Of a DNA stretch of 32,560 bases, positions 1-7,213 are shown piece by piece. Each line of letters opens with the position of its first letter. The stretch's first letter is position 1. The DNA comes from Pullulanibacillus pueri. Its GTDB lineage: Bacteria; Bacillota; Bacilli; Bacillales; Sporolactobacillaceae. Below the pieces are notes generated by a model. It was not told the DNA's origin and ran no database searches. It was given only the letters and a program-made list of their open reading frames with translations. Location of the stretch: contig NZ_BMFV01000040.1 of the NCBI RefSeq assembly GCF_014639255.1, positions 1 to 32,560 of the forward strand, in the 5' to 3' direction. Position numbers and translations under genes: made by a program.

Positions 1-262
1 TGCGCCGCGGGCCCATCTGTAAGTGATGGCAGAACCATCTTTTACCGTCGCACCATGCGGTGCGTCGGATTATCCGGTATTAGCCCCGGTTTCCCGGAGT
101 TATCCCAGTCTTACAGGCAGGTTGCCCACGTGTTACTCACCCGTCCGCCGCTCGTTCCACTAACGTCACTCCGAAGAGATCTGTTAGCTTCCCGCGCTCG
201 ACTTGCATGTATTAGGCACGCCGCCAGCGTTCGTCCTGAGCCAGGATCAAACTCTCCGTAAA
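1..262 (-). rRNA. rrs: 16S ribosomal RNA, 5' part (partial)
   Basis: The reverse complement of 236-255 is the universal bacterial 27F primer site (AGAGTTTGATCCTGGCTCAG), which places 16S nucleotide 1 near 262. Downstream on the minus strand come the conserved segments GACGAACGCTGGCGGCGTGC and GGCGGACGGGTGAGTAACAC. The gene runs off the left edge, so about 1.3 kb of 16S and the rest of the operon lie outside. ORFs read across this stretch are not genes. The neighbouring perR-ygzB order matches the flank of an rRNA operon in B. subtilis. Confidence 0.98.
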
Positions 263-357
263 TGTATATTACGTATGCTGACTTTTCAGCTTAAAATTTC
301 AGGTTTTATCTTGGCGTCATTTAAAAGATTTCTCTTTTTGCGCTTGGCTTTTGTTCA

Positions 358-371
358 GTTTTAAAGGAACA
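358..371 (-). promoter_or_regulatory. boxA-like antitermination element in rRNA leader
   Basis: The minus strand reads TGTTCCTTTAAAAC, followed by TGAACAAAAGCC, just upstream of the 16S gene. This resembles the Bacillus rrn leader element TGTTCTTTGAAAACT, at which the Nus antitermination complex loads. Position and similarity support it; function is inferred. Confidence 0.6.
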
Positions 372-406
372 ATTCTTATCTTGTTGTTTTTAACAGCAAC
401 TCTTAT

Positions 407-435
407 ATCATATCACCAGAGCATTTGCTTGTCAA
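407..435 (-). promoter_or_regulatory. rRNA promoter, 16S-proximal
   Basis: On the minus strand there is TTGACA (435-430), a 17-nt spacer and TATGAT (412-407). The -35 is perfect and the -10 has one mismatch. It is the nearest of three sigma-A promoters in tandem before the 16S gene. Confidence 0.85.
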
Positions 436-481
436 CAACTTTTTTCATTATCACTGAACTCTTGTTTTCAGCGACTTTATT

Positions 482-510
482 AATATAACAAGTTAACGCT
501 ATAATGTCAA
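482..510 (-). promoter_or_regulatory. rRNA promoter, middle
   Basis: On the minus strand there is TTGACA (510-505), a 17-nt spacer and TATATT (487-482). It lies 75 bp upstream of the proximal promoter. Tandem sigma-A promoters are usual for Bacillus rrn operons. Confidence 0.85.
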
Positions 511-549
511 CAACTTTTTTCTTTAACATTTTTCGCGACAACGTTAAAT

Positions 550-578
550 ATCTTATCATGTATAAAATAATGCGTCAA
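550..578 (-). promoter_or_regulatory. rRNA promoter, distal (probable)
   Basis: On the minus strand there is TTGACG (578-573), a 17-nt spacer and TAAGAT (555-550). It is weaker than the other two but has the same spacing and orientation and lies 68 bp upstream of the middle one. The stretch from about 600 to 919 beyond it holds no gene or clear signal that I can see. Confidence 0.55.
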
Positions 579-919
579 TAGTTTTTTTGAATTTCTATAT
601 GACCTTTTTAATGATCACAAAGTCAAGTCTCTCATGATTGGATAAGAAGTACCTATAATAATTACGTTTGACCTTTGCCCACTGAGGGTCATGTTGATCT
701 TATAGAACGAGATACCCAAACTAAAGAAATAGTAATGAATAGAGTTTTCACAATAACGCTGCTTTAAGTCCACTCATAATTTCAAGAGATTCCGACCATT
801 AAGAGAATCCCCCTTCTAAACAATCAGAAATAATCCATCCTTTGATGGACGGAATCCCGGAAAACGAGCAATAACCGAGTGACTTCTTTCATTTCAATAA
901 AAAAGAGAATGGCATGGGT

Positions 920-1625
920 TCACAAATCATTCCCTACGCCTTTAGAGTGTCTTATAGACATATTGGCCTTAAAGTAATCATCGATTTGATCAAACGGATG
1001 GAAAACGGGATTACCATGACAAACTTCTAAACGCTCAGGGTTAAGACGCCGGACAATGTCCACTCCACATTTTACAGCCATCTTCATATCTGCAGTAAAC
1101 ATAGGCATCGGCTTTCGCAATTTCCCCTTTTTTGAAGTAAAAGCATCTCCAGCTAAAAGAACATTATCCCTTTCATGATAATAAACGACATGACCTGGTG
1201 AATGCCCTGGAACATGATATGGAACGAGACCACCTACAGATAAGAGCTTTCCTTCCATATCTTCGGATAAAGGCTGAACCCATCCAACTTGAACAGTCTT
1301 TTGTGCTTTCTTTCTTCTTGGATAGGCAAGTTCTCCCTCCATAAAAGGCTGCTCAATTTTATGAGCATAGATAGGGACATTGTATTGATCTATTAGATCA
1401 GAAAGTGCCCCTACATGATCTGAATGACCGTGAGTCAGCACTATCCGACGAAGGGACCCGAGATTAGCCGTACGCAAAAATGATGAAATTCCTTTAGACA
1501 TTGACCCCCACACCTGCATCTACTAAAGTGACTCCTTCTTGACCTTTAACGACCCAAACATGGATGGGGATGCCCATCCAGCTTTTTAAACTCCAAATGT
1601 GTTCAGAAATTTGCTCTACTTTCAT
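920..1625 (-). pseudogene. MBL-fold metallo-hydrolase, broken by a 1-nt frameshift
   Basis: Metallo-beta-lactamase-fold hydrolase of the glyoxalase II-like type; the substrate cannot be told. The start is ATG at 1625 behind GGGAGAG. That frame reads 45 codons (MKVEQISEHIWSLKSW..., ...VTLVDAGVG) and stops near 1490. The body continues in another frame with SMSKGISSFLR and the metal ligands LTHGHSDHVG, PGHSPGH, LLAGDAF and CHGNPVF. Deleting one G from the G5 run (C run at 1505-1509 on the plus strand) joins the two as DAGVGSMSKGI and gives about 234 aa, normal for the family. The gene follows the tetR-like remnant by 15 nt, so the two form one operon. A real mutation or a homopolymer sequencing error both fit. 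Confidence 0.8.
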
Positions 1626-1640
1626 TTTGTCATCTCTCCC

Positions 1641-1760
1641 TCATTTGTTCTTTAATCCCACTAAAAGAACATCAATGGCTTCACGGAAGGTCGGTGTTAG
1701 GCGCTCCATTAATTCCTCTGCGGTTCCTTCAGCATGTTGTTGTTTGAGGTTTGTCATCAT
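1641..1760 (-). pseudogene. Short ORF resembling a TetR C-terminus (remnant or small protein)
   Basis: A 39-codon ORF starts with ATG-ATG (1760-1755) behind GGGAGG. It ends ERLTPTFREAIDVLLVGL plus NK-rich residues, which looks to me like the last helix of a TetR-family regulator; no DNA-binding domain is present. It sits directly behind a strong palindromic operator/promoter and is followed at 15 nt by the MBL gene, the position expected of an autoregulated tetR gene. I infer that an internal deletion removed most of tetR but kept its start signals. A genuine small protein cannot be excluded, and the family assignment rests on a short stretch. Confidence 0.45.
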
Positions 1761-1773
1761 ATCCTCCCTTCAA

Positions 1774-1805
1774 GTAACCGATGGTTATATATAACCACTG
1801 GTTAC
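1774..1805. promoter_or_regulatory. TetR-type double operator
   Basis: Two 14-nt arms, GTAACCGATGGTTA (1774-1787) and TAACCACTGGTTAC (1792-1805), are inverted copies matching at 12 of 14 positions around a central TATA. Each arm is itself nearly palindromic (TAACCA-C-TGGTTA on the right arm). The site overlaps the promoter of the tetR-remnant/MBL operon, as expected for autorepression. Confidence 0.75.
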
Positions 1806-1816
1806 TCGATAATCAA
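1788..1816 (-). promoter_or_regulatory. Promoter of the tetR-remnant/MBL operon
   Basis: On the minus strand there is TTGATT (1816-1811), a 17-nt spacer and TATATA (1793-1788). The -10 lies in the centre of the operator. The spacing to the start codon at 1760 leaves a very short leader. Confidence 0.65.
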
Positions 1817-1854
1817 CAGATTTATTCGATTTTTTTGTTTTTAGGCTTAGGACA

Positions 1855-1883
1855 TTGGAAGCGTTACCTAATAAATATAAAAT
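1855..1883 (+). promoter_or_regulatory. Promoter of ygzB
   Basis: TTGGAA (1855-1860), a 17-nt spacer and TAAAAT (1878-1883). It lies about 40 nt before the ygzB start and diverges from the operator region to its left. Confidence 0.6.
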
Positions 1884-1924
1884 AGGGACAGGTTATGTTA
1901 TACTTTATCCAGGAGGTAATCGCT

Positions 1925-2302
1925 ATGTTTAAAAGATCAAGCAAGGTTAATAAATTCAGAAATTTCGCCCTCCTTCTTGTTTTTGCGGGCATTGTTATTA
2001 TGTATCTTGCCTTACTCTTTAGAGCTCATCCTTTTATTATGACGTTATTTATGTGTATTGGCTTTATTGCCGTGCTTTTAAGTTCTGGTGTTTATCTATG
2101 GGTGGGGTTATTATCAACAAAGATTGTTCCCGTTGTCTGTCCAAATTGTTCAAAGCCAACGAAAGTGCTAGGACGGGTTGACTTGTGCATGCATTGTAAC
2201 GAACCTCTAACGGTTGATCCGGATCTTGAAGGAAAGGAATTTGATAAAAAATATAATCGGGCTTCGTATAAATCTGAGGAACCGAAGGACCACTCTCAAT
2301 AA
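1925..2302 (+). CDS. ygzB: YgzB family membrane protein (DUF2614)
   Basis: Conserved Bacillales protein of unknown function. The start ATG at 1925 was chosen over the upstream in-frame ATG at 1895 because AGGAGG lies 8 nt before it, giving 125 aa against about 117 in B. subtilis. Two hydrophobic helices occupy roughly residues 13-33 and 40-63. After these comes a cytosolic tail with two CxxC pairs (VVCPNCSKPTKVLGR and DLCMHCNEPL), which look like a small zinc ribbon, and the family signature LEGKEFDKKYNR. The gene converges on perR with a shared terminator between them, the same arrangement as in B. subtilis. Confidence 0.92.
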   Translation: MFKRSSKVNKFRNFALLLVFAGIVIMYLALLFRAHPFIMTLFMCIGFIAVLLSSGVYLWVGLLSTKIVPVVCPNCSKPTKVLGRVDLCMHCNEPLTVDPDLEGKEFDKKYNRASYKSEEPKDHSQ

Positions 2303-2420
2303 GAAAATCTTACTTTCCTATCAAGTGAGTTTTACCTGTGCCCTTCATTTCTTCGTTCACGTTCTGAGTTTCAGAAAAAAGCTTACATAATCCTGTGTGT
2401 GAAATATCATGAATACAAAA

Positions 2421-2473
2421 AAACCTGCTTATAAAGTAAACGGAACATATACTTTATAAACAGGTTTATTTTT
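2421..2473. terminator. Bidirectional terminator between ygzB and perR
   Basis: A long inverted repeat with arms AAACCTGCTTATAAAGTA (2421-2438) and ACTTTATAAACAGGTTT (2451-2467) is flanked by A-rich and T-rich tracts, so it can end transcription from both convergent genes. Confidence 0.85.
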
Positions 2474-2475
2474 CT

Positions 2476-2534
2476 TTGATAGAAAAACGTTGGCTTTTTG
2501 CCATCGCTTGACGAAGAGCCAAGTTTTTCTTAGC
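2476..2534 (-). repeat. Dispersed ~50-bp hairpin repeat, copy 1
   Basis: The minus strand reads AAGAAAAACTTGGCTCTTCG, then CAAGCGATGGCAAAAAGCCAA. It aligns with copies at 15366, 15457 and 28144 (shared core AGAAAACTTGGCTT, then CCAAGTCTT, then ATGGCGAAAA). It contains an internal TTGGCT/AGCCAA inverted repeat and lies just downstream of perR, where it may add to termination. Confidence 0.6.
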
Positions 2535-2546
2535 ATTGTCACTAAA

Positions 2547-2987
2547 TTAGTTTTTTAAAGGCTTGCCACCACATTCAGGGCAAAGACCATAAACTTCCAT
2601 CCGATGTTGATTCACCTTGAATCCGGTGACGTGTTCTGCCAAATTCTCAACTTCATCTAATCCGGGATAATAGAAGTCAACGATTTTCCCGCACCCTTCA
2701 CAGATTACATGATAATGATCGGATGTTGAGAAATCAAAACGACTGGATGAATCACCATAAGTGAGTTCGTTAACAAGTCCGGCTTTTTTAAACACCCTTA
2801 AGTTATTGTATACTGTTGCAACACTCATATTTGGAAATTTCGATTCTAATGCTTTATAAATGTCGTCAGCAGTTGGATGAGACATAGTAACAATGAGATA
2901 TTCTAAAATGGCATGACGCTGTGGTGTAATTCTTACCCCAGACTTCTTTAAGGTACTTATAGCCTCTTTTATGCGTCCCTCTGTCAT
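2547..2987 (-). CDS. perR: Peroxide-responsive repressor PerR (Fur family)
   Basis: Metal-dependent repressor of peroxide-stress genes, a cytosolic dimer inactivated by iron-catalysed histidine oxidation. ATG at 2987 was chosen because GAGGTG lies 7 nt upstream; it gives 146 aa. With this start the residue numbers equal those of B. subtilis PerR: the regulatory metal ligands H37, D85, H91, H93 and D104 and the structural zinc cysteines C96, C99, C136 and C139 are all present. An N-terminal winged helix (TPQRHAILEYL, ATVYNNLRVF) precedes the dimerisation domain. The gene has its own promoter and a Per box just downstream of it, so it is probably autoregulated. Confidence 0.97.
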   Translation of the reverse strand: MTEGRIKEAISTLKKSGVRITPQRHAILEYLIVTMSHPTADDIYKALESKFPNMSVATVYNNLRVFKKAGLVNELTYGDSSSRFDFSTSDHYHVICEGCGKIVDFYYPGLDEVENLAEHVTGFKVNQHRMEVYGLCPECGGKPLKN

Positions 2988-3029
2988 CGCCATGCACCTC
3001 ACTTTCCTAAAAGAGCAGTTATTATTAAA

Positions 3030-3044
3030 TGATAATCTTTATAA
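3030..3044. promoter_or_regulatory. Per box upstream of perR
   Basis: The minus strand reads TTATAAAGATTATCA, matching 12 of 14 fixed positions of the Per box consensus TTATAATNATTATAA. It lies about 5-20 nt downstream of the predicted transcription start, a position suited to repression. Confidence 0.7.
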
Positions 3045-3055
3045 TTTATACTCTT

Positions 3056-3085
3056 ATTGTAATAGGTTGAGCCTTCATCTGTCAA
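3056..3085 (-). promoter_or_regulatory. Promoter of perR
   Basis: On the minus strand there is TTGACA (3085-3080), an 18-nt spacer and TACAAT (3061-3056). It sits between pduO and perR, so perR can be transcribed independently of the upstream operon. Confidence 0.75.
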
Positions 3086-3145
3086 TTTTAAAAGGCTGTC
3101 GCAACGGGATATTCCAGCGCATTTCACGATGCTCGCCTTTATAAA

Positions 3146-3700
3146 CTAATCTTCATGAAGTACAGCTTCTTCTTTTTTTAGCATATGATTAATATAACGT
3201 CCTGATACGAACAAAAAATCAGAGAGCCGGTTTAAGTAAGAGAGTGCAAGTGGATTAACCTCTTCACTAATAGCAACGGCACAGCGTTCAGCTCGGCGGA
3301 CAATGGTTCGAGCCACATGGAGGGCGGCTCCTGCTGGACTGCCCCCAGGGAGAATGAATTGTTTTAAAGGCTGCAATTTTTCCTCATAATAGTCAATCCG
3401 ATTTTCAAGCTTTGTGATATGCTCGCTTTTCACAGCCCACAACACTTCTTTTCCCTCAGGTGTTGCGAGTTCTGATCCGGCATGGAAAAGAATCGTCTGG
3501 ATTTCATGAAACAGGCTTAAAAAAGCTGGTTTATCTGCAAAATCAATAGAATCTAAATAACTAAGAGCCAGCCCAATCATTGAATTGGCTTCATCACACG
3601 TCCCATAGGCTTCGACTCTTATATCGGACTTACTCACCCTTTTCCCATAAATGAGAGAAGTCGTGCCTTTATCACCAGATCGTGTATAAATTCTCGCCAC
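3146..3700 (-). CDS. ATP:cob(I)alamin adenosyltransferase, PduO type
   Basis: Transfers the adenosyl group of ATP to cob(I)alamin to form adenosylcobalamin (coenzyme B12). The 184-aa length is normal. Visible motifs are the ATP loop TRSGDKGTTSLIYGKRV at residues 4-20, YGTCDEANSMIG in the first helix, and the signature LPGGSPAGAALHVARTIVRR followed by AERCAV. The start is GTG at 3700, with GGGGG 5-9 nt upstream inside the end of the preceding gene; the stop of that gene is separated from the GTG by one base, so the two are translationally coupled. No other cobalamin gene is in view. It resembles B. subtilis YvqK. Confidence 0.95.
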   Translation of the reverse strand: MARIYTRSGDKGTTSLIYGKRVSKSDIRVEAYGTCDEANSMIGLALSYLDSIDFADKPAFLSLFHEIQTILFHAGSELATPEGKEVLWAVKSEHITKLENRIDYYEEKLQPLKQFILPGGSPAGAALHVARTIVRRAERCAVAISEEVNPLALSYLNRLSDFLFVSGRYINHMLKKEEAVLHED

Positions 3701-3701
3701 T

Positions 3702-4652
3702 CTAATACCCCCTGTCTAAATCGATCGGATTGATGAATTCCTCGCGCCCCTCCAAGAAGACTTCAAGATTTTTTTCAAAAATATCAATAGAACGCGGTTG
3801 ATAGCCCGCAGTAGCGGAAGAAAAATGCGGGGTAAGGGTGACATTGTCCATCTCCCAGAACGGATGATTCGGATCCAAGGGTTCCTCTTCAAAGACATCA
3901 AGGACAGCCCCGGCAATCGTTTTTGACTGTAAAGCCTCGAGAAGATCTCTTTGACGGACCGTTTTCCCTCTCCCTATGTTGATAAATAACGCAGTGCTCG
4001 GCATCAGTGAAAAATATTTTCCCGTTATCAGCTGTTCAGTCTCCTTCGTTTGTGGCAACACCGAAATCACGACATCGGATAAAGGGAGGACTTTTTCTAT
4101 ATTCTCCATCGTAAACATCTGGTCGACATTCTCTACAGATTGACCACTACGGCTGATACCATAAACTGTCATTCTGAATGCCTTCGCTAAACGAGCGATC
4201 TCACTACCAATGGCGCCAGGTCCAATAATAGTGATCACCTTATGCGCGAGTTCTGTCATTTCCACAGAGCGATCCCAACAATGGGCCTTTTGATTCTCGT
4301 GCCACTGCTTCATATTCTTAGCAAATTGCAGCATGGTTGCCATCGTGTACTCTGCCATAGGAATGCTATGAATCCCGCGGGCATTCGTCACGAGGATGCC
4401 CTTCTTCTTAATAGCCTCAAAGGGCATTTTTTCAAGTCCCGCTGAGATCACCATAATCCACTTGAGATCTGTCGCCTGCTCAATATGTTCAGCCGTTAAA
4501 TCCTCACCATAGGTCAATAGGACATCCGCTTCTGAAAGATGGGAGGTCACACGATCTATAGAGGAAAAAAAGGCAAATCTCACTTGAGGAAATTTAGCTT
4601 GCAATTGTGCTTCAAGATCACCTTGAAGTCGAGTCGTCGAAAGGACTCTCAT
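3702..4652 (-). CDS. D-isomer-specific 2-hydroxyacid dehydrogenase family protein
   Basis: NAD(P)-dependent oxidoreductase of the D-2-hydroxyacid dehydrogenase superfamily, 316 aa; substrate unknown. The Rossmann motif GPGAIG lies at residues 144-149. The catalytic set is present: Arg228 in INIGRG, Glu near 257 in DVFEEEPL, and His276 in LTPHFSSATAGY. There is no regulatory ACT domain, so it is not a classical SerA. ATG at 4652 follows GAGGTGG. The gene lies between bcp (46-nt gap) and pduO (1-nt gap) in a minus-strand operon. It is probably a glyoxylate/hydroxypyruvate or phosphoglycerate-dehydrogenase-like enzyme. Confidence 0.92.
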   Translation of the reverse strand: MRVLSTTRLQGDLEAQLQAKFPQVRFAFFSSIDRVTSHLSEADVLLTYGEDLTAEHIEQATDLKWIMVISAGLEKMPFEAIKKKGILVTNARGIHSIPMAEYTMATMLQFAKNMKQWHENQKAHCWDRSVEMTELAHKVITIIGPGAIGSEIARLAKAFRMTVYGISRSGQSVENVDQMFTMENIEKVLPLSDVVISVLPQTKETEQLITGKYFSLMPSTALFINIGRGKTVRQRDLLEALQSKTIAGAVLDVFEEEPLDPNHPFWEMDNVTLTPHFSSATAGYQPRSIDIFEKNLEVFLEGREEFINPIDLDRGY

Positions 4653-4698
4653 GCCCCCACCTCTTTGATAAGTGTTCTTCTTGATTGTGACGTCTTTT

Positions 4699-5166
4699 TT
4701 AAGCGAGGTTGTCTTTTATAAAATTATAGATTTCCTCAACATGACCTTCCACCTTAACTTTTGGCCATACCTTAGCGATATTCCCATTTTGATCGATGAC
4801 AAAGGTGGAACGTTGAATGCCCATATACTCTTTACCAAAGTTTTTCTTGAGCTGCCAAGCATCATACTTTTCAGCAACTTCATGCTCGGTATCGGCTAAC
4901 AATGGAAAAGGAAGCTCATGCTTTTCTGTAAACTTTTGGTGTTTGTCAACAGGATCAGGACTGACACCTAAGACAACCGTATTGATCTCTGAGAATTTGT
5001 TATGATTGTCACGAAAATCGCAGGCCTCTGTTGTACAACCGGGTGTCATGTCCTTAGGATAAAAATAAAGTACAACATTTTTTCCACGGAAATCAGCTAA
5101 CGAAAGGGTTTCACCACTTGTTGCCGGTAAAGTAAATTCTGGTGCTTTTTGTCCTACTTCTAACAT
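4699..5166 (-). CDS. bcp: Thiol peroxidase, Bcp-type peroxiredoxin
   Basis: Thioredoxin-dependent peroxidase that reduces hydrogen and organic peroxides in the cytosol. 155 aa. The AhpC/TSA fold is plain, with PKDMTPGCTTEACDFRD holding the peroxidatic Cys44 and, five residues on, the resolving Cys49 typical of atypical two-cysteine Bcp enzymes. The ending KVKVEGHVEEIYNFIKD is also typical. It corresponds to B. subtilis YgaF, which likewise lies close to perR. ATG at 5166 follows AGGAGG. It starts 17 nt after the MDR oxidoreductase gene, so the two are probably co-transcribed. Confidence 0.95.
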   Translation of the reverse strand: MLEVGQKAPEFTLPATSGETLSLADFRGKNVVLYFYPKDMTPGCTTEACDFRDNHNKFSEINTVVLGVSPDPVDKHQKFTEKHELPFPLLADTEHEVAEKYDAWQLKKNFGKEYMGIQRSTFVIDQNGNIAKVWPKVKVEGHVEEIYNFIKDNLA

Positions 5167-5183
5167 TTTTGAATCCTCCTAGA

Positions 5184-6176
5184 TTATTTGGATAGGGTTA
5201 TAGCAATTTTTCCAAATTGATTATTTTTCTCTAAAGCTTTCATGGCTTCTATCGTGTTTTCGAGCGGATAGACACTATCCACAACAGGCGACCACTTCGA
5301 TTCCTCCATGGCAGTAAGCATTTCATGAAACTCTTCTATACTTCCCATTGTGGAACCTAATAAATTATATTGTCCATAGAAAAAGTCACGTAAATTAAGT
5401 GGGAATTCATCACCTGCTGAAGCTCCGAAAGTGACGATGGTGCCACCACGTCTAAGGACATTTAAGGATTTTTGAAAGGTTGCAGCCCCTACACTTTCAA
5501 TAACGAGATCAATCGCCTCACCTCTTAATAATTCTCCCCAATCTCCACCACTATCAATCGCGAGATCCGCGCCTAGTTCAAGAGCCTTTTTTCTTTTCTC
5601 TTCACTTCTTGATGACACAATCACCCGTGCACCTACTGCTTTGGCCATCTGCACCATGAATGTCGCCACACCGCCGCCAACGCCCGGAATAAATACTGTT
5701 TGTCCTGCTTCAAGCTGGCCTCTAGTAAACAGAGCACGATGCCCGGTAACCGCACCTAATCCTAACACACCAGCTTGCTCCCAGGTAAGATGCTGAGGTT
5801 TAGGGACGACATTTTCTGCTGGTAACACAATCGTTTCGGCAAATGTCCCATGGAAAGGCAACCCAATGATTTCAAAACCACTCGGTGGAGCAGCACTCTT
5901 CTTTTGCCAACCAAGACTAGGGATAATAACCACTTCTTCTCCTTTTTCAAAACCGACAACATCTTCTCCCACTTCTTCTATTAAACCGGCGCCGTCTGAG
6001 CCAATAATCAATGGTGAAGGTTCTGTATGGCGATTCAAAACGAATAAATCCCGATGATTCAAACCCGCTGTTTTAAGCCGAACCTTGACTTCTCCCTTTT
6101 TTACTTGTGCTTCCTCAATGTCACCAAAACTTAGACCGTCGAAACCCGGTGTCCCATTATGTAAAATGGCTTTCAT
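5184..6176 (-). CDS. MDR-family NAD(P)H-dependent oxidoreductase (alcohol dehydrogenase-like)
   Basis: Medium-chain dehydrogenase/reductase of 330 aa. The N-terminal GroES-like catalytic domain (GLNHRDLFVLNR, IIGSDGAGLIEEVGEDV) has Asn-His where zinc alcohol dehydrogenases have the ligand Cys, and GSDGAG instead of GHE, so it probably lacks catalytic zinc and works as a quinone/enone-type reductase. The cofactor domain begins near residue 145 with VFIPGVGGGVATFMVQMAK, followed by GARVIVSSRSEEKRKKALEL. It is similar to B. subtilis YogA. ATG at 6176 follows GAGGAGGG. It is first in the minus-strand run leading to bcp, the dehydrogenase and pduO. Confidence 0.9.
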   Translation of the reverse strand: MKAILHNGTPGFDGLSFGDIEEAQVKKGEVKVRLKTAGLNHRDLFVLNRHTEPSPLIIGSDGAGLIEEVGEDVVGFEKGEEVVIIPSLGWQKKSAAPPSGFEIIGLPFHGTFAETIVLPAENVVPKPQHLTWEQAGVLGLGAVTGHRALFTRGQLEAGQTVFIPGVGGGVATFMVQMAKAVGARVIVSSRSEEKRKKALELGADLAIDSGGDWGELLRGEAIDLVIESVGAATFQKSLNVLRRGGTIVTFGASAGDEFPLNLRDFFYGQYNLLGSTMGSIEEFHEMLTAMEESKWSPVVDSVYPLENTIEAMKALEKNNQFGKIAITLSK

Positions 6177-6406
6177 TATGAGCCCTCCTCTGTTCCTTTA
6201 TTTTCTCAAAACTCAGATCTATTCTCAAGAATTACAGCTTTCCCCTATGTTATTTTTATACAGAAAACGTTATGATAGAAGACAAAGGCACGTTTCAAAA
6301 TGAAGGATCCATTAAGATGTGAGCGAGCGCTAAGTGCCCTAGTCATTCCATCTGACCTTGGAGCCTCTTGAACGGCCTCTAAAAGTAAAAAAAGGGTTTG
6401 ATAATA

Positions 6407-7027
6407 TTGAAAGACTTATCCCTTCTAAAAAAACGTTTAAATTTGAAAACAGGTACTGGGATCATTGGTGAGGAACTAGCGATTAAAGCAGGGGTCCTTG
6501 TGCCGCTTATACAAAAGAACGATCGTTGGGAAGTCCTTTTTGAAGTCCGATCCAAAAATCTTAAAAGACAGCCGGGAGATATCTGCTTTCCTGGGGGAAA
6601 AAAAGAGGCTAAGGATCGCTCACTACAAGAAACCGCCGTTCGTGAAACCTCTGAAGAACTCGGTATAGATCAGCACGCCATCAGTGTTCTTGGGCCACTT
6701 GATCGCTACATTCCATCAGCTAAGTTAATCATCTATCCTTTTGTAGGACTCCTCAATCACACCACTTTCAATGTGAATCACCATGAGGTTGAAGAGGTGT
6801 TTACGATTCCTTTAGACTGGCTATTAAATTCTGAGCCTGAAAAACATAGTGTTTTGTTCCACCCACAAATTCCTGAGGACTTTCCTTATGATCGCATTGC
6901 TCTTGGAAAAGAACACACTTGGCGCCCCCAGGAAACAGTTGAGCTCTTTTACCACTATAAGGATTACAGTGTTTGGGGAATGACCGCGCGTATCCTCCAA
7001 CACTTTATAAAACTCGCCCGACCATAA
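6407..7027 (+). CDS. Nudix hydrolase, CoA pyrophosphatase-like
   Basis: Probably cleaves coenzyme A or similar nucleoside diphosphate derivatives. The NuCoA motif is seen as FEVRSKNLKRQPGDICFPGG and the Nudix box as GGKKEAKDRSLQETAVRETS followed by EELGI; the catalytic REXXEELG end is intact. The first Glu of the textbook box is Lys here, next to an Asp. About 206 aa. There is no ATG near the start: TTG at 6407 is preferred because AAAGGG ends 10 nt before it, whereas the in-frame TTG at 6398 is too close to that site. A monocistronic unit is likely, closed by the terminator at 7106. Confidence 0.9.
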   Translation: MKDLSLLKKRLNLKTGTGIIGEELAIKAGVLVPLIQKNDRWEVLFEVRSKNLKRQPGDICFPGGKKEAKDRSLQETAVRETSEELGIDQHAISVLGPLDRYIPSAKLIIYPFVGLLNHTTFNVNHHEVEEVFTIPLDWLLNSEPEKHSVLFHPQIPEDFPYDRIALGKEHTWRPQETVELFYHYKDYSVWGMTARILQHFIKLARP

Positions 7028-7105
7028 CAAATGCACGAGAGATGTAAACAGAAGTTTTTCAACTGTAGTAACGAAGCTGGGATAAAAGTATATAAGACAA
7101 AGGAG

Positions 7106-7140
7106 AAGCCGAACGATTTTGAAGTCGTTCGGTTTTTCCT
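7106..7140 (+). terminator. Terminator after the Nudix gene
   Basis: CCGAACGA (7109-7116) and TCGTTCGG (7125-7132) form a perfect 8-bp stem with an 8-nt loop, followed by TTTTTCCTTT. Confidence 0.9.
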
Positions 7141-7144
7141 TTGT

Positions 7145-7205
7145 ACGTAAGGTCGCTCCGTCAAAATCCTTCGCTTTCCGCGGGCACGGCCTCCGCTAAC
7201 TTCGA
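7145..7205 (-). repeat. Partial copy of a dispersed intergenic repeat (copy A)
   Basis: The minus strand reads AAGTTAGCGGAGGCCGTGCC then CGCGGAAAGCGAAGG. It aligns closely with 28050-28090, where AAGTTAGCTGAGGCCGTGCC and CGAGGAAAGCGAGCG occur. It is the 3' half of the element seen whole at 27883-28113. Confidence 0.65.
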
Positions 7206-7213
7206 CGCACCAT

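Noticed and set aside
55..261. ORF over the 16S segment
   Set aside because: It lies wholly in the rRNA gene, on the opposite strand.
9..262. Use of the 16S fragment to name the genus
   Set aside because: Only about 260 nt are present and no database can be searched; a Sporolactobacillaceae-like impression is not enough.
1564..1794. Plus-strand ORF of 76 codons
   Set aside because: Antisense to the tetR-remnant and MBL start; no ribosome site; covers the operator.
3090..3140. Terminator after pduO (AAAGGC...GCCTTT)
   Set aside because: Only 6 bp around a loop of more than 35 nt with poor inner pairing; possible but not convincing.
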